Positions 43,967 through 53,370 of a stretch of DNA of 64,000 bases are shown here, piece after piece. The position numbers and the translations under genes were made by a program. This DNA is from Chitinophaga skermanii. GTDB lineage: Bacteria > Bacteroidota > Bacteroidia > Chitinophagales > Chitinophagaceae. Location of the stretch: positions 15,689 to 79,688 of the forward strand of contig NZ_QLLL01000004.1 of the NCBI RefSeq assembly GCF_003259335.1. Reading direction: 5' to 3'. The notes under the pieces were generated by a model that saw only the letters and a program-made list of their open reading frames with translations, searched no databases and was not told the origin of the DNA. Positions within the stretch are counted from its first letter, which is position 1; the number at the start of each line of letters is the position of its first letter.

Positions 43967-44950
43967 ATGCGTCAGATAGCTTTCAGACAAGCCTTAAGAG
44001 AAGCCCTACAAGAAGAAATGCGCCGTGATGAAAGCGTGTTCCTGATGGGAGAAGAAGTGGCAGAATATAATGGAGCCTACAAAGTAAGCCAGGGAATGCT
44101 GGATGAATTTGGTCCTAAGAGAGTAATCGACACCCCGATCGCAGAACTTGGCTTTACTGCTATTGGCGTGGGAGCTGCCCAAAATGGTTTACGCCCAGTA
44201 TTGGAGTTCATGACATGGAACTTCGCTGTATTGGCACTCGACCAAATTTTGAACACAGCATCTAAAATGCTCGCTATGAGTGGTGGACAGGTAGGTTGCC
44301 CAATCGTTTTCCGCGGCCCTAACGGTTCTGCTGGTCAACTTGGTGCACAACACTCTACTGCATTCGAAAGTTATTATGCTAATATACCAGGTCTTAAAGT
44401 AATTTCAGTTTCTAACCCGTACGATGCGAAAGGCTTATTGAAAGCCGCTATCCGCGATAACGACCCAGTTGTTTTCATGGAATCAGAGCAAATGTATGGC
44501 GATATGGGTGAAGTGCCTGAAGAAGAATACATCATCCCAATCGGTAAAGCTGATATCAAACGTGCCGGTAAAGACGTAACCATCGTTTCTTTCAACAAAA
44601 TGATGAAAGTTGCTTTGGGTGCTGCTGAAGAATTAGCAAAAGAAGGTATCGAAGCAGAAGTAATCGATTTACGTACCATCCGTCCTTTAGACTGGTTCAC
44701 GATCTTGGAATCTGTTAAGAAAACAAACCGTTTGGTAATTGTTGAAGAACAATGGCCATTCTCTAGCGTTTCTTCTGAGATTTCTTACCGTATCCAAAAA
44801 GAAGGTTTTGATTACTTAGATGCACCTATCCGTCGTATTACAGCTGCGGATGCTCCAATGCACTACGCACCAAACTTGGTTAAATTATACTTGCCAGATG
44901 TTGAGCGTACTGTGAAATTGGTAAAAGAAGTCATGTACATGAAGAAGTAA
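43967..44950 (+). CDS. pdhB: Pyruvate dehydrogenase E1 component, beta subunit
   Basis: A 327-residue transketolase-like subunit of the 2-oxoacid dehydrogenase complex. It has [34 protein letters not shown] at the N-terminus, the [21 protein letters not shown] and [15 protein letters not shown] segments, and a C-terminal domain with [13 protein letters not shown]. It binds thiamine diphosphate with the alpha subunit, which is not encoded beside it. Oxidising pyruvate to acetyl-CoA, it sits next to the thiolase gene. A terminator follows. Confidence 0.95.
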   Translation: MRQIAFRQALREALQEEMRRDESVFLMGEEVAEYNGAYKVSQGMLDEFGPKRVIDTPIAELGFTAIGVGAAQNGLRPVLEFMTWNFAVLALDQILNTASKMLAMSGGQVGCPIVFRGPNGSAGQLGAQHSTAFESYYANIPGLKVISVSNPYDAKGLLKAAIRDNDPVVFMESEQMYGDMGEVPEEEYIIPIGKADIKRAGKDVTIVSFNKMMKVALGAAEELAKEGIEAEVIDLRTIRPLDWFTILESVKKTNRLVIVEEQWPFSSVSSEISYRIQKEGFDYLDAPIRRITAADAPMHYAPNLVKLYLPDVERTVKLVKEVMYMKK

Positions 44951-44981
44951 TTTCTTCTAACAGAACATATTCCAAAAGTTG

Positions 44982-45012
44982 CGTCCCGGTACACCACCGG
45001 GACGTTCTTGTT
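44982..45012 (+). terminator. Terminator of pdhB
   Basis: CGTCCCGGT at 44982-44990 pairs with ACCGGGACG at 44996-45004 across five bases, followed by a T-rich tract. Confidence 0.85.
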
Positions 45013-45037
45013 TTTAAACGAAAGATGCACCCCCACT

Positions 45038-45595
45038 ATGCATAATCACCATATTCACCACGAATACGACATCCGCTTCGATGGCCTCCCTGGGCTTACT
45101 GTTCAGCGCCTATTTATTGTTGTATACCCACCATTCGGCGAACCCGATGCCCTGCAAACCGACCTGTCATTCGGGTTCGTATTCACCCTCAACCCAGGAA
45201 AACTCATTGTTGTAGCCACCGACGAACGCGATCGCTGGTCGCCCGTTGTATTTGGCGAGGCTTTACCTACAAGAATATACGATTATAGCGAGTTCGAAAC
45301 ACGCATGCAACAATGGCGTCACTCGGAAATGGGAGCGTACTATGGATTTGAATACTATGAAATTACAAACGACCCGGCTTTCCAACATATAGTAGGCCAA
45401 ACCATCCAACAAGTCGATTATGTAAAACTACCGAACCGGGAGCCATTCGGGGTGAAGATACAGTTTGAGCAAGATTATGTATTATCTACCGCCATTGCCG
45501 ACGGTACTACAACAGAAACCCAATCCTTCAACCGCCTCCATAACTTGGCGCATTTCGAAAGATTGGGTACAGTATTTTATGAACCGGTGATATAA
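45038..45595 (+). CDS. Hypothetical protein
   Basis: A 185-residue cytosolic protein of unknown family. ATG at 45038 (MHNHHIHHEYDIRFDG) is chosen over TTG at 45008, which lies in the pdhB terminator tail. It is acidic and aromatic-rich: LTVQRLFIVVYPPFGEPDALQTDLSFGFVF, WRHSEMGAYYGFEYYEI, VKIQFEQDYVLST. The beginning is His-rich, which may bind metal. Convergent with cysM with a 9-bp gap. Confidence 0.6.
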   Translation: MHNHHIHHEYDIRFDGLPGLTVQRLFIVVYPPFGEPDALQTDLSFGFVFTLNPGKLIVVATDERDRWSPVVFGEALPTRIYDYSEFETRMQQWRHSEMGAYYGFEYYEITNDPAFQHIVGQTIQQVDYVKLPNREPFGVKIQFEQDYVLSTAIADGTTTETQSFNRLHNLAHFERLGTVFYEPVI

Positions 45596-45604
45596 TCCCG
45601 GCTA

Positions 45605-46501
45605 TTAATCGAATAAATCGGAAGAGAGGTAACGGTCGCCCCGGTCGCAAATAATGGCCACGATCACGCCTTCTTTCAATTCCTGCGCTAGGCGTACGGC
45701 TGCCGAAATAGCACCACCGCTGCTCATACCACAGAAAATAGCTTCCTCTTTCGCTAGGCGCTTCGTCATAATGCGGGCGTCGCTTTCGGCGATATCCATT
45801 ATTCTATCAACACGGCTACGGTCGAAGATTTTAGGCAAGTATTCTTCCGGCCATTTACGAATGCCCGGGATTTTAGAGCCATCTGTTGGTTGGCAGCCTA
45901 CAATTTGTACGTTGGGGTTCTGTTCTTTCAAGAACTTCGATACACCCATAATGGTACCGGTAGTACCCATTGCGCTTACGAAATGGGTAATTTGGCTCTC
46001 TGTATCACGCCAAATTTCGGGGCCGGTGGTTTTATAGTGCATCCCGTAGTTGTCGGGGTTTCCGAACTGGTTGAGGTTAAAGAAGCCGCCTTTTGCCACT
46101 TGTGCTACGGCATAGTCGATGGCGCCTTCCATAGATTTCTCTTTGGGTGTAAGGGTTACCTTGGCACCAAAAGCCTCCATTGTAAGCACCCTTTCGCGGG
46201 TGGCATCTTCAGGCATTACAATTTCTATTTCTACCCCAAATAGGTTAGCAATCATGGCTAGGGCGATACCTGTGTTACCACTGGTAGCTTCGATTAAGCG
46301 CATGCCGGGTTTTAGTTCACCACGGTCTAAAGCGCCTTTAATCATACCATAAGCGGCACGATCTTTCACGCTACCGCCGGGGTTGGTACCTTCCAGCTTC
46401 GCATATATGGTAACGGCAGGATTGGGGTTGATATGCTTCAACGCCACCATGGGCGTATTACCAACTAGGTCGAGTACAGTTTTCCTGGGAAGTTGATTCA
46501 T
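45605..46501 (-). CDS. cysM: Cysteine synthase (O-acetylserine sulfhydrylase B type)
   Basis: A 298-residue PLP-dependent enzyme that makes cysteine from O-acetylserine and sulfide or thiosulfate. The PLP Lys is in GSVKDRAAYGMI, the phosphate loop in EATSGNTGIALAM, and GTTGTIMGVSKFLKEQNP and FCGMSSGGA are intact. ATG at 46501 (MNQLPRKTVLDLVGNTPMVAL) is the family start. Four bases separate it from cysE upstream, so the two are co-transcribed. The GSVKDRAAYGM, SKIPGIRKWPEEYLPKIFD pattern favours CysM over CysK. Confidence 0.94.
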   Translation of the reverse strand: MNQLPRKTVLDLVGNTPMVALKHINPNPAVTIYAKLEGTNPGGSVKDRAAYGMIKGALDRGELKPGMRLIEATSGNTGIALAMIANLFGVEIEIVMPEDATRERVLTMEAFGAKVTLTPKEKSMEGAIDYAVAQVAKGGFFNLNQFGNPDNYGMHYKTTGPEIWRDTESQITHFVSAMGTTGTIMGVSKFLKEQNPNVQIVGCQPTDGSKIPGIRKWPEEYLPKIFDRSRVDRIMDIAESDARIMTKRLAKEEAIFCGMSSGGAISAAVRLAQELKEGVIVAIICDRGDRYLSSDLFD

Positions 46502-46505
46502 AAGT

Positions 46506-47321
46506 TTATATGTTCCGGTTTTCAATAACATTCATACTACCATCGGCCTTGTAATAAATACGTGAATAAGGCGCTACGGACTTAATGAGCCATACATTAC
46601 CGCCAATTACGCTATGGTGACCAATCACCGTATCGCCACCTAGAATGGTAGCGCCCGCGTAAATAACCACGTTCTCTTCGATGGTAGGGTGTCGTTTACT
46701 TTGGGCCATCGACTTATCTACGCTTAATGCCCCGAGGGTAACCCCTTGGTACAATTTCACACGTTGCCCAATTACGCTCGTTTCCCCGATAACAATGCCG
46801 GTTCCATGATCTATGCAGAAATACGGGGCAATAGTGGCACCCGGGTGAATATCGATACCTGTACGTGCATGGGCGAATTCCGTGATAATACGGGGCAACA
46901 ATGGCACTTGCAATTGGTACAAGCCGTTTGCAATTCGGTAGGCTGCAATAGCGTAAAACCCGGGGTAGGTGCGAATAACCTCGTACAAACAAGTAGCGGC
47001 GGGGTCGCCTAATAAAATAGCTTCCGCGTCTTTTACCAAGTAATCATAGATACCGGGCACCATGCGCATAAACTGGGCACTCGTATCCACGGCGTTGGTA
47101 GGCAAATACCCTTCTATTGGAAGCAATAATTGCGTTAATTGATGTTCTAAAGTAATAGCGTAGGCTTCGATATCGGCAGGCTGCATCACTTTCCCGGTAT
47201 GCTCAGGAAATAACCAGTTAACGAGGTGATTGCAAAATACATTCACTTGCTCGGTAGATGGGAATGCCTGTGCCGAGGCGGCCGCATGGCGCTCTTGTAG
47301 CGCTTGCAAGAAATTTTTCAT
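46506..47321 (-). CDS. cysE: Serine O-acetyltransferase
   Basis: A 271-residue left-handed beta-helix enzyme that acetylates serine, supplying the cysM substrate. Hexapeptide repeats appear in GIDIHPGATIAPYFCIDHGTGIVIGETSVIGQRVKLYQGVTLGALS and NVVIYAGATILGGDTVIGHHSVIGGNVWL; the catalytic His of IDHGTG is present. ATG at 47321 (MKNFLQALQERH) is chosen. A TACTTTTG -7 box lies at 47358-47365 on the minus strand. cysE-cysM forms a two-gene cysteine operon. Confidence 0.93.
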   Translation of the reverse strand: MKNFLQALQERHAAASAQAFPSTEQVNVFCNHLVNWLFPEHTGKVMQPADIEAYAITLEHQLTQLLLPIEGYLPTNAVDTSAQFMRMVPGIYDYLVKDAEAILLGDPAATCLYEVIRTYPGFYAIAAYRIANGLYQLQVPLLPRIITEFAHARTGIDIHPGATIAPYFCIDHGTGIVIGETSVIGQRVKLYQGVTLGALSVDKSMAQSKRHPTIEENVVIYAGATILGGDTVIGHHSVIGGNVWLIKSVAPYSRIYYKADGSMNVIENRNI

Positions 47322-47698
47322 AATTGAATAGTTACCCGTGCAATCCAAATTTACGTACAAAAGTATATAAACTTGGTAGACTTTTATTTGAAAAGATAAT
47401 GCCTTACTTGAAGTAACAACTTGTTACAGTGATATGATCGCAGTTTCGATAAAAAAAGCCAGTAGGGGAGTGACTTTAGTCACGTTAGGTTTGCGCGTTT
47501 TGGGATGAAGATGAATTTGTCATGTTGATGAGCGGGGAATGAGCTTTTTTAACATAGCCTTAACGCGGCATAGAATTTGCAACCATGGGTTGTAGTGCGA
47601 AATGTAATACCTATTGAAATGTGCGGCACGAAAAGAATTGTACCCATACGAGTAAACATTTCCCTATTTTTGGCACTGTTAAATTATTAAGCAAACTT
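47322..47698. other. Divergent intergenic region cysE / response regulator
   Basis: About 377 bases. It holds the cysE -7 box and, toward the regulator, TATTTTTG at 47665-47672. A small GTGAC / GTCAC hairpin lies at 47470-47483 and may be an operator. Nothing else is visible. Confidence 0.45.
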
Positions 47699-48880
47699 AT
47701 GGCTAACATCCTCATCATCGACGACGAAAAGGCAATTCGTAAAACACTTTCAGAGATATTAAGTTACGAAGGATATAAAATAGATGAAGCAGCCGATGGC
47801 GCAGAAGGCTTTAAAATGTACAAAGAGAAAGCATACGATGCAGTGCTTTGCGACATTAAAATGCCTAAAATGGACGGTCTCGAGTTCCTTGAAAAAGCAA
47901 AAGAAGTAAACCCTGATATTCCGATCGTAATGGTATCGGGTCATGGTAATATCGATACAGCAGTAGACGCGGTAAAGAAAGGCGCTTACGATTACATTTC
48001 GAAGCCACCGGATTTAAACCGTTTACTCATTACTTTACGCAACGCGTTAGACAAAACTACCTTGGTAGCAGAAACGAAAACCTTGCGTAAGAAAGTAAGT
48101 AAAACCCAAGCCATGATCGGCGAATCGGCACCGATTAGCAAGATCAAAGAAACCATTGCAAAAGTGGCACCTACAGATGCCCGTGTATTGGTAACAGGAG
48201 AAAATGGCGTAGGTAAAGAATTGGTAGCCCGTTGGATTCACGAATATAGTGGACGTGCTGCCGGCCCCATGATCGAAGTAAACTGTGCCGCCATTCCAAG
48301 CGAGCTCATCGAAAGTGAATTATTCGGTCATGAAAAAGGTTCCTTCACCTCGGCCATCAAACAACGCATCGGTAAGTTTGAACAAGCCAGCGGTGGTACT
48401 TTATTCCTCGACGAGATTGGTGATATGAGCCTCAGCGCCCAAGCAAAAGTACTTCGTGCGTTGCAAGAAGGTAAAATAACCCGCGTTGGTGGCGATAAAG
48501 AGATTAGTGTAGATGTACGCGTAGTAGCAGCCACGAACAAAGATTTACTGAAAGAAGTAGAAGACAAAAACTTTAGACTCGATTTGTACCACAGGTTGAG
48601 CGTTATTTTAATACATGTTCCATCATTAAACGAGCGTAGCGAAGATATCCCGGCACTCGTAGACCACTTCTTGGAAGGTGTGTGCTCCGAATATGGCATC
48701 GCTAAAAAAGGCATCGATAAAGATGCTGTAAAAGCATTGCAACAACACAAATGGTCGGGTAATATCCGTGAACTAAGAAACGTTGTAGAACGCCTCGTCA
48801 TTCTTTCGGGTAAAACAATTACGGCGGAAGACGTAGCGGATTATGTTGTGCCTAGCAAAGAGCGCAAACAGAACGCTTAA
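47699..48880 (+). CDS. NtrC-type AAA+ response regulator lacking a DNA-binding domain
   Basis: A 393-residue regulator. Receiver domain (1-120): acidic pair IDDEKAI, phosphorylated Asp in AVLCDIKMPKMDG, and Lys in YDYISKPPD. The AAA+ domain follows (about 143-370): Walker A GENGVGKE, Walker B LFLDEIGDM, arginine fingers in FRLDLYHRLSVI. The sigma-54 contact loop reads GSFTSA instead of the usual GAFTGA. The protein ends shortly after the sensor-2 region (WSGNIRELRNVVERL) with no Fis-type helix-turn-helix. It therefore either acts without DNA contact, from a partner, or does not activate sigma-54. Orphan; no kinase nearby. Confidence 0.93.
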   Translation: MANILIIDDEKAIRKTLSEILSYEGYKIDEAADGAEGFKMYKEKAYDAVLCDIKMPKMDGLEFLEKAKEVNPDIPIVMVSGHGNIDTAVDAVKKGAYDYISKPPDLNRLLITLRNALDKTTLVAETKTLRKKVSKTQAMIGESAPISKIKETIAKVAPTDARVLVTGENGVGKELVARWIHEYSGRAAGPMIEVNCAAIPSELIESELFGHEKGSFTSAIKQRIGKFEQASGGTLFLDEIGDMSLSAQAKVLRALQEGKITRVGGDKEISVDVRVVAATNKDLLKEVEDKNFRLDLYHRLSVILIHVPSLNERSEDIPALVDHFLEGVCSEYGIAKKGIDKDAVKALQQHKWSGNIRELRNVVERLVILSGKTITAEDVADYVVPSKERKQNA

Positions 48881-48920
48881 GGGTGATGAAGGGAACTGCT
48901 TTAAACGATAGGTATTCCCC

Positions 48921-49580
48921 ATGAATCAAAAGAAGAAAATTTACTGCATTAGCGGCCTAGGGGCCGATGAAAGAGTTTTCAGTCATATTCAATTCCCGGC
49001 AGGTTATGATGTACATTTCCTGCCGTGGATTACACCCATGTACGATGACGAGCCCATTGAAGAATATGCTGCTCGCATGTCGAAAGACATTGACACGACT
49101 GAACCTGTTAGCTTAGTAGGGCTCTCATTCGGGGGCATCATGAGCATTGAAATAGCCCGGCAAATAAAAGTCGACAAGATGGTGTTATTATCTACCATCA
49201 AGAACTCCAAAGAGCGTCCTCCCATCTTCAACCGCTTTACCACCTTTGTTTTTAAAAGGTTACCCGACAAGCTCATCTTCAAAAACCGCGCATTCTTCGT
49301 CAAATTGTTCCTACAATCGAAATCACACGAAGAAAACAAGTTGGTGGCCGATTATCTCAAGAAAGACGATTATACTTACCTGCGTTGGGCAGTAGGCACC
49401 ATTATGCAATGGAAGAATGATGATGAGCTACAACAGCCTTTTATTCATATCCATGGCGATAAAGACAGGCCTTTCCCCATAAAGTATGTGCACCCCACGC
49501 ATATATTGCATGGCGCAGGTCACTTTATGGTGATGAACCGGTCAAAGGAAATAAATCACATCTTAGCAGGCTTCCTATAA
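48921..49580 (+). CDS. Alpha/beta hydrolase
   Basis: A 219-residue cytosolic hydrolase. Nucleophile elbow VGLSFGGIMS (GLSFG), a predicted Asp in HGDKDRPFP and His in HGAGHFMV complete the triad. It resembles small lipase/esterase-like proteins of Bacteroidota, with no clear substrate. It starts 40 bp after the AAA+ regulator on the same strand, so they may share a transcript. Convergent with the MerR gene. Confidence 0.85.
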   Translation: MNQKKKIYCISGLGADERVFSHIQFPAGYDVHFLPWITPMYDDEPIEEYAARMSKDIDTTEPVSLVGLSFGGIMSIEIARQIKVDKMVLLSTIKNSKERPPIFNRFTTFVFKRLPDKLIFKNRAFFVKLFLQSKSHEENKLVADYLKKDDYTYLRWAVGTIMQWKNDDELQQPFIHIHGDKDRPFPIKYVHPTHILHGAGHFMVMNRSKEINHILAGFL

Positions 49581-49592
49581 ATACGCGGGTTA

Positions 49593-50477
49593 TTACGAAA
49601 CGGCTTGTATGAATTGCAAGATTTCGTTCAATGACTTCAATAGCACAACATTGGCGGGTGCCGGTGTTGAAATATTAGCGACCGCTGGGCCAGAGATGAT
49701 AATCGATGCTGAAGGGAAATGTGTGCTCATTTCCTGCACGAAATTATCCATCTCTTTTTTGCCGTGTTGGGTGATGATGTGCGTATAAAAATGTGTTACT
49801 TTTTTGCGAGAAGAATAGAAAACGATATCTTCTAAAGGTACACTAGGACCAAGATTTACGAGATTTACACCTTTATTTCGGAGCAAATATTGCGAGAAAA
49901 GCAGCGGTATTTCGTGGTATTCGCCATCGGGTAAAAACAATAAGAAATTTTTATCGCCTTCATTAGATAGCTCTAAACCGTCAATCGCCACTAAAATCTT
50001 CTTCCGAATAATATTCGTGGCAAAATGCTCTTGTGCAGGCACGACGCTGCCTGTAAGCCAAAGGAGGCCTACTTTTTCGAGATAAGGGTAAATAACTTGG
50101 AGGATACACTGTTCAAACCCGATCCGCAATAATACCGAATGGAAAATCTTTTCAAACTTCGACTGATCAAAATCGATCATCGCTTCTACTAACTGATTTA
50201 CCTGTAATTGGTAGTAATCATTGTGGCCGGTAGGCTGCTCTAAAGATAGGCGGATGACCTCTGTTTCGCTCATTTGGGCTAGCTTGGAAATTTTGTACCC
50301 GTTATGGTACAAGTAAGCTATACGCATAATGTGCTTTAAATCATCGTTATCGTAGACCCTATGGTTTGTGTCCTTGCGCTTTGGTCGCAGGATATTATAT
50401 CGTTGCTCCCAAATGCGGATCGTGTGTGCCTTGATACCCGTTAGCTTCTCAATATCTTTTATGGTAAAACTGTTCAA
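49593..50477 (-). CDS. MerR-family regulator with B12-binding domain (CarH/LitR-like)
   Basis: A 294-residue regulator. Residues 1-70 form a MerR winged helix (FTIKDIEKLTGIKAHTIRIWEQRYNILRPKR). A four-helix B12 cap (about 85-170) contains WLTGSVVPAQEHFATNII, followed by a cobalamin-binding Rossmann domain with LLFLPDGEYHEIPLL; the EYH triad retains the lower-ligand His, although the usual Gly two residues on is Pro. CarH-like proteins sense light through adenosylcobalamin. The start is TTG at 50477 (MNSFTIKDIEKL); TTG at 50501 is also open, but it lies upstream of the predicted transcription start. Confidence 0.85.
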   Translation of the reverse strand: MNSFTIKDIEKLTGIKAHTIRIWEQRYNILRPKRKDTNHRVYDNDDLKHIMRIAYLYHNGYKISKLAQMSETEVIRLSLEQPTGHNDYYQLQVNQLVEAMIDFDQSKFEKIFHSVLLRIGFEQCILQVIYPYLEKVGLLWLTGSVVPAQEHFATNIIRKKILVAIDGLELSNEGDKNFLLFLPDGEYHEIPLLFSQYLLRNKGVNLVNLGPSVPLEDIVFYSSRKKVTHFYTHIITQHGKKEMDNFVQEMSTHFPSASIIISGPAVANISTPAPANVVLLKSLNEILQFIQAVS

Positions 50478-50620
50478 TGTTCTAGATATAGGATTAAACA
50501 AAAATAGAAATAAACTAGTTTAACAAACGTGTGATTTTTAAGAAAACTTTATCACAGGAAAAATTAGCTTACAATTAACAGAATATTATATTTGTTATTT
50601 GAAACTCTAAACGCAATTTA

Positions 50621-51850
50621 ATGAACTTGGCATTTTGGAAGAAAAAGAAGGATGACAGTAAGCCGAAGAAAAAGAAATCGGCCATTAGGGAATGGTTTGA
50701 TGCAGCTATTTTCGCCATCATCGCAGCAACCTTAATACGGACGTTCGTTTTCGAAGCATATACGATTCCAACTCCATCTATGGAAAAGACCTTGCTAGTA
50801 AACGATTTCTTATTCGTAAGCAAAATTAGTTATGGCCCTCGCATCCCAATGACGCCTTTATCGGTGCCATTTACGCATAACACTTTGCCGTTCACCAAAT
50901 ATACAAAAGCTTATTCTGAAGCTGTAACTTGGAAATATAGGCGTATTCCGGGTTTTAGCCAAATAAAGAATAACGATGTAGTTGTATTCAACTTCCCAGA
51001 AGGTGATACCGTTGCATTGGAATATAGCGACCGTTCCTACTATCAACTCGTACGCGCTAGCGGAAGAGATGTGATTTGGAACAGTTTTCACGTAATTAGC
51101 CGCCCGGTTGACAAACGCGACAACTACATTAAGCGTTGCCTTGGCATCCCCGGTGATACCCTCCAAATCGTGAATAGTAACGTAATTATTAACGGTAAAC
51201 CGGCCCCAGTTCCACCAGAAAGCCAACATTTATACTACGCTGAAACCTTGGAAGGCCCACTCAGCAACGATAAATTGGATGAAATGGAGGTAGACGGTTT
51301 GGAAGATAATAGCCCTAGTCGTAGCCCATTCGGTGTATTTAATCCCGACGGCACTATGAAAAAAGGTTACTTCTATCAATATAACCTCACCGAAAACATG
51401 GCAAAAACCATCGGCGAGTGGAAACCTAATGTAGTAAGTATTCAGCCTATCATCGAAGACCGTGTAGAACTCGATGTTTTCCCACATGATACAGCGAACT
51501 ACAAATGGAACCTCGATAACTTTGGTCCTTTATATATTCCTAAGAAAGGTGCTACCGTTACCTTAACACCACAAAACATTAGCATTTACCGCCGTGTAAT
51601 TGGTGTATATGAAGGCAATACTTTGGAAGAGAGAGATGGCCAATTCATCATCAACGGTACACCTAGTACAACCTATACCTTCAAAATGGATTACTATTTC
51701 ATGATGGGTGACAATAGGAACAATTCATTAGATTCTCGCTATTGGGGCTTCGTTCCAGAAGATCACGTAGTAGGGAAGGCTTGGATGATTTGGATGAGCT
51801 ACGGTAAGAATGGTATCCGTTGGAACCGCTTGTTTAGAACAATTCACTAA
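50621..51850 (+). CDS. lepB: Signal peptidase I
   Basis: A 409-residue inner-membrane protease of the long Bacteroidota type. After a Lys-rich cytosolic start, a membrane segment (DAAIFAIIAATLIRTFVF) leads to the catalytic Ser53 (TIPTPSMEKTLL). Lys171 is in RDNYIKRCLGIPGD, and the late box MGDNRNNSLDSRYWGFVPEDHVVGKAW is intact. A long insertion of about 150 residues (about 200-350) lies between the Lys box and the end box. TATATTTG at 50587-50594 fits a -7 box. It removes Sec signal peptides. Confidence 0.95.
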   Translation: MNLAFWKKKKDDSKPKKKKSAIREWFDAAIFAIIAATLIRTFVFEAYTIPTPSMEKTLLVNDFLFVSKISYGPRIPMTPLSVPFTHNTLPFTKYTKAYSEAVTWKYRRIPGFSQIKNNDVVVFNFPEGDTVALEYSDRSYYQLVRASGRDVIWNSFHVISRPVDKRDNYIKRCLGIPGDTLQIVNSNVIINGKPAPVPPESQHLYYAETLEGPLSNDKLDEMEVDGLEDNSPSRSPFGVFNPDGTMKKGYFYQYNLTENMAKTIGEWKPNVVSIQPIIEDRVELDVFPHDTANYKWNLDNFGPLYIPKKGATVTLTPQNISIYRRVIGVYEGNTLEERDGQFIINGTPSTTYTFKMDYYFMMGDNRNNSLDSRYWGFVPEDHVVGKAWMIWMSYGKNGIRWNRLFRTIH

Positions 51851-51870
51851 AAAACTGCAACATATTTTGC

Positions 51871-51905
51871 AAACGGTCTCTACGAAAGTGGAGACCGTTT
51901 TTTTT
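51871..51905 (+). terminator. Terminator of lepB
   Basis: AAACGGTCTC at 51871-51880 pairs exactly with GAGACCGTTT at 51891-51900, followed by five Ts. Confidence 0.92.
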
Positions 51906-51962
51906 ATGAGATACCGTTTGCAGGTATTATCTTTCGCGCTTAGATTAATTAATTTTTCACGT

Positions 51963-53282
51963 ATGAAGAAACTAGGACTCATATGGATGTTGCTGTTGGC
52001 CGGAATTGGCTTACAAGCACAGCAAAAGGGGAAACCGCTGAATGTGATTTTTATTTTGGCGGATGATATGGGGTATGCAGATCTCAGCTGCTATGGTAAC
52101 CCACTCATTAAAACACCGCATTTAGATCGATTAGCGAAAGAAGGCTTAAAAGCGAACAGTTTTATGGTACCGGCACCTACATGCTCGCCTTCTAGGGCAG
52201 CTTTGCTAACGGGCCGATATCCTAACCGTGTAGGCATTCCTTACGCCATTGGCCCCGGCAACCCGAACGGCCTGCAAGACAGTATTTTTACCATGGCTAA
52301 GATGTTCAAAAAAGCCAATTATGCCACTATGATGATCGGTAAATGGCACCTAGGCGATCATGCCCATACAAAACCCAACGATCATGGATTTGACCATTTC
52401 TTGGGCATGCTCTACTCGCACGATTACCAAGATCCGTTTGTGAAAACAGATACCACGCTTGCTGTGTTCTATGATACACAACGGGTATGGGAAAAACCCG
52501 ATTGGACAAAGCTCATGGACCTCTACACCGATAGTGCTACTGCCTATATCAAAAGAGCGAGTAAAAGTGAGCAACCATTCTTTTTATATTTGCCCTTTAA
52601 CATGCCGCATGCACCGGTAGCCACCCCGGCAAAATGGAAGGGGCATTCTGAAGGCGGGGTATATGGCGATGTGATTGAGCAATTGGATGATTGTGTAGGT
52701 AGAATATATTCATTGATACATCAATTAAAGATAGATCAACAAACATTGATTGTGTTTACCAGCGATAATGGTCCTTGGAATAACATGCCGCAACGCATGT
52801 TTGGTCGTGATATTGTGAAACCTTGGGATCATGGATCTGTAGGCCCTTTCAGGGGAGGTAAAGCTGATACATATGAAGGTGGGCACCGGGTACCATTTAT
52901 TGCATGGAACCCGAAAAGCATTCCTGCTCAGTTAGCAACGGCACCATTCAATATCAACGATATGCTGCCAACTATAGCAGCCGCTATTCGGTATAAACAA
53001 CCTTTACCCAGTAACTTAGATGGAGAAAATTTATGGCCAAATTTCACGAAGAAGGTACCTTTTAAGAAAGACAGGGCTTTATTTTATCTTAATCACTTAA
53101 CGAAGCTGGAGGCTGTGAGAAAAGGAGAATGGAAGTTACGCGTGGCACAAGAAACGAAACCGCAAGTTGTAGAATTATACAACTTGGATGTAGATATTGC
53201 AGAGAAATATAACGTGGCAGCACAATACCCTGCTATCGTAAAAGAATTACAAGCACTCATGGAACAATATGGGCAGAAATAG
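51963..53282 (+). CDS. Secreted sulfatase
   Basis: A 439-residue exported arylsulfatase-family enzyme with signal peptide MKKLGLIWMLLLAGIGLQAQ. The metal-site ADD is at 33-35, and the formylglycine motif CSPSR is at 74-78 within the sulfatase signature PTCSPSRAALLTGRYPNR; Cys74 needs an anaerobic maturase or FGE encoded elsewhere. IGKWHLGD and FTSDNGPW are intact. The C-terminus resembles choline- or glycan-sulfatases. In Bacteroidota it likely removes sulfate from host or algal glycans (inference). The longer open frame back to 51810 crosses the lepB terminator and is not used. Confidence 0.93.
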   Translation: MKKLGLIWMLLLAGIGLQAQQKGKPLNVIFILADDMGYADLSCYGNPLIKTPHLDRLAKEGLKANSFMVPAPTCSPSRAALLTGRYPNRVGIPYAIGPGNPNGLQDSIFTMAKMFKKANYATMMIGKWHLGDHAHTKPNDHGFDHFLGMLYSHDYQDPFVKTDTTLAVFYDTQRVWEKPDWTKLMDLYTDSATAYIKRASKSEQPFFLYLPFNMPHAPVATPAKWKGHSEGGVYGDVIEQLDDCVGRIYSLIHQLKIDQQTLIVFTSDNGPWNNMPQRMFGRDIVKPWDHGSVGPFRGGKADTYEGGHRVPFIAWNPKSIPAQLATAPFNINDMLPTIAAAIRYKQPLPSNLDGENLWPNFTKKVPFKKDRALFYLNHLTKLEAVRKGEWKLRVAQETKPQVVELYNLDVDIAEKYNVAAQYPAIVKELQALMEQYGQK

Positions 53283-53312
53283 CCTAAAATGATTGATATA
53301 TCATGTTTTATA

Positions 53313-53342
53313 GGGGCATGGCGCGGGCCATGTCCCTTTTTT
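53313..53342 (+). terminator. Terminator after the sulfatase gene
   Basis: GGGGCATGGC pairs with GCCATGTCCC (one G-T pair) around a four-base loop, followed by six Ts. Confidence 0.85.
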
Positions 53343-53370
53343 CGTTAAATTGGTTCCCTAATAGATATCC

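Noticed and set aside
51810..51962. N-terminal extension of the sulfatase
   Set aside because: It crosses the lepB terminator and would bury the signal peptide that begins at 51963.
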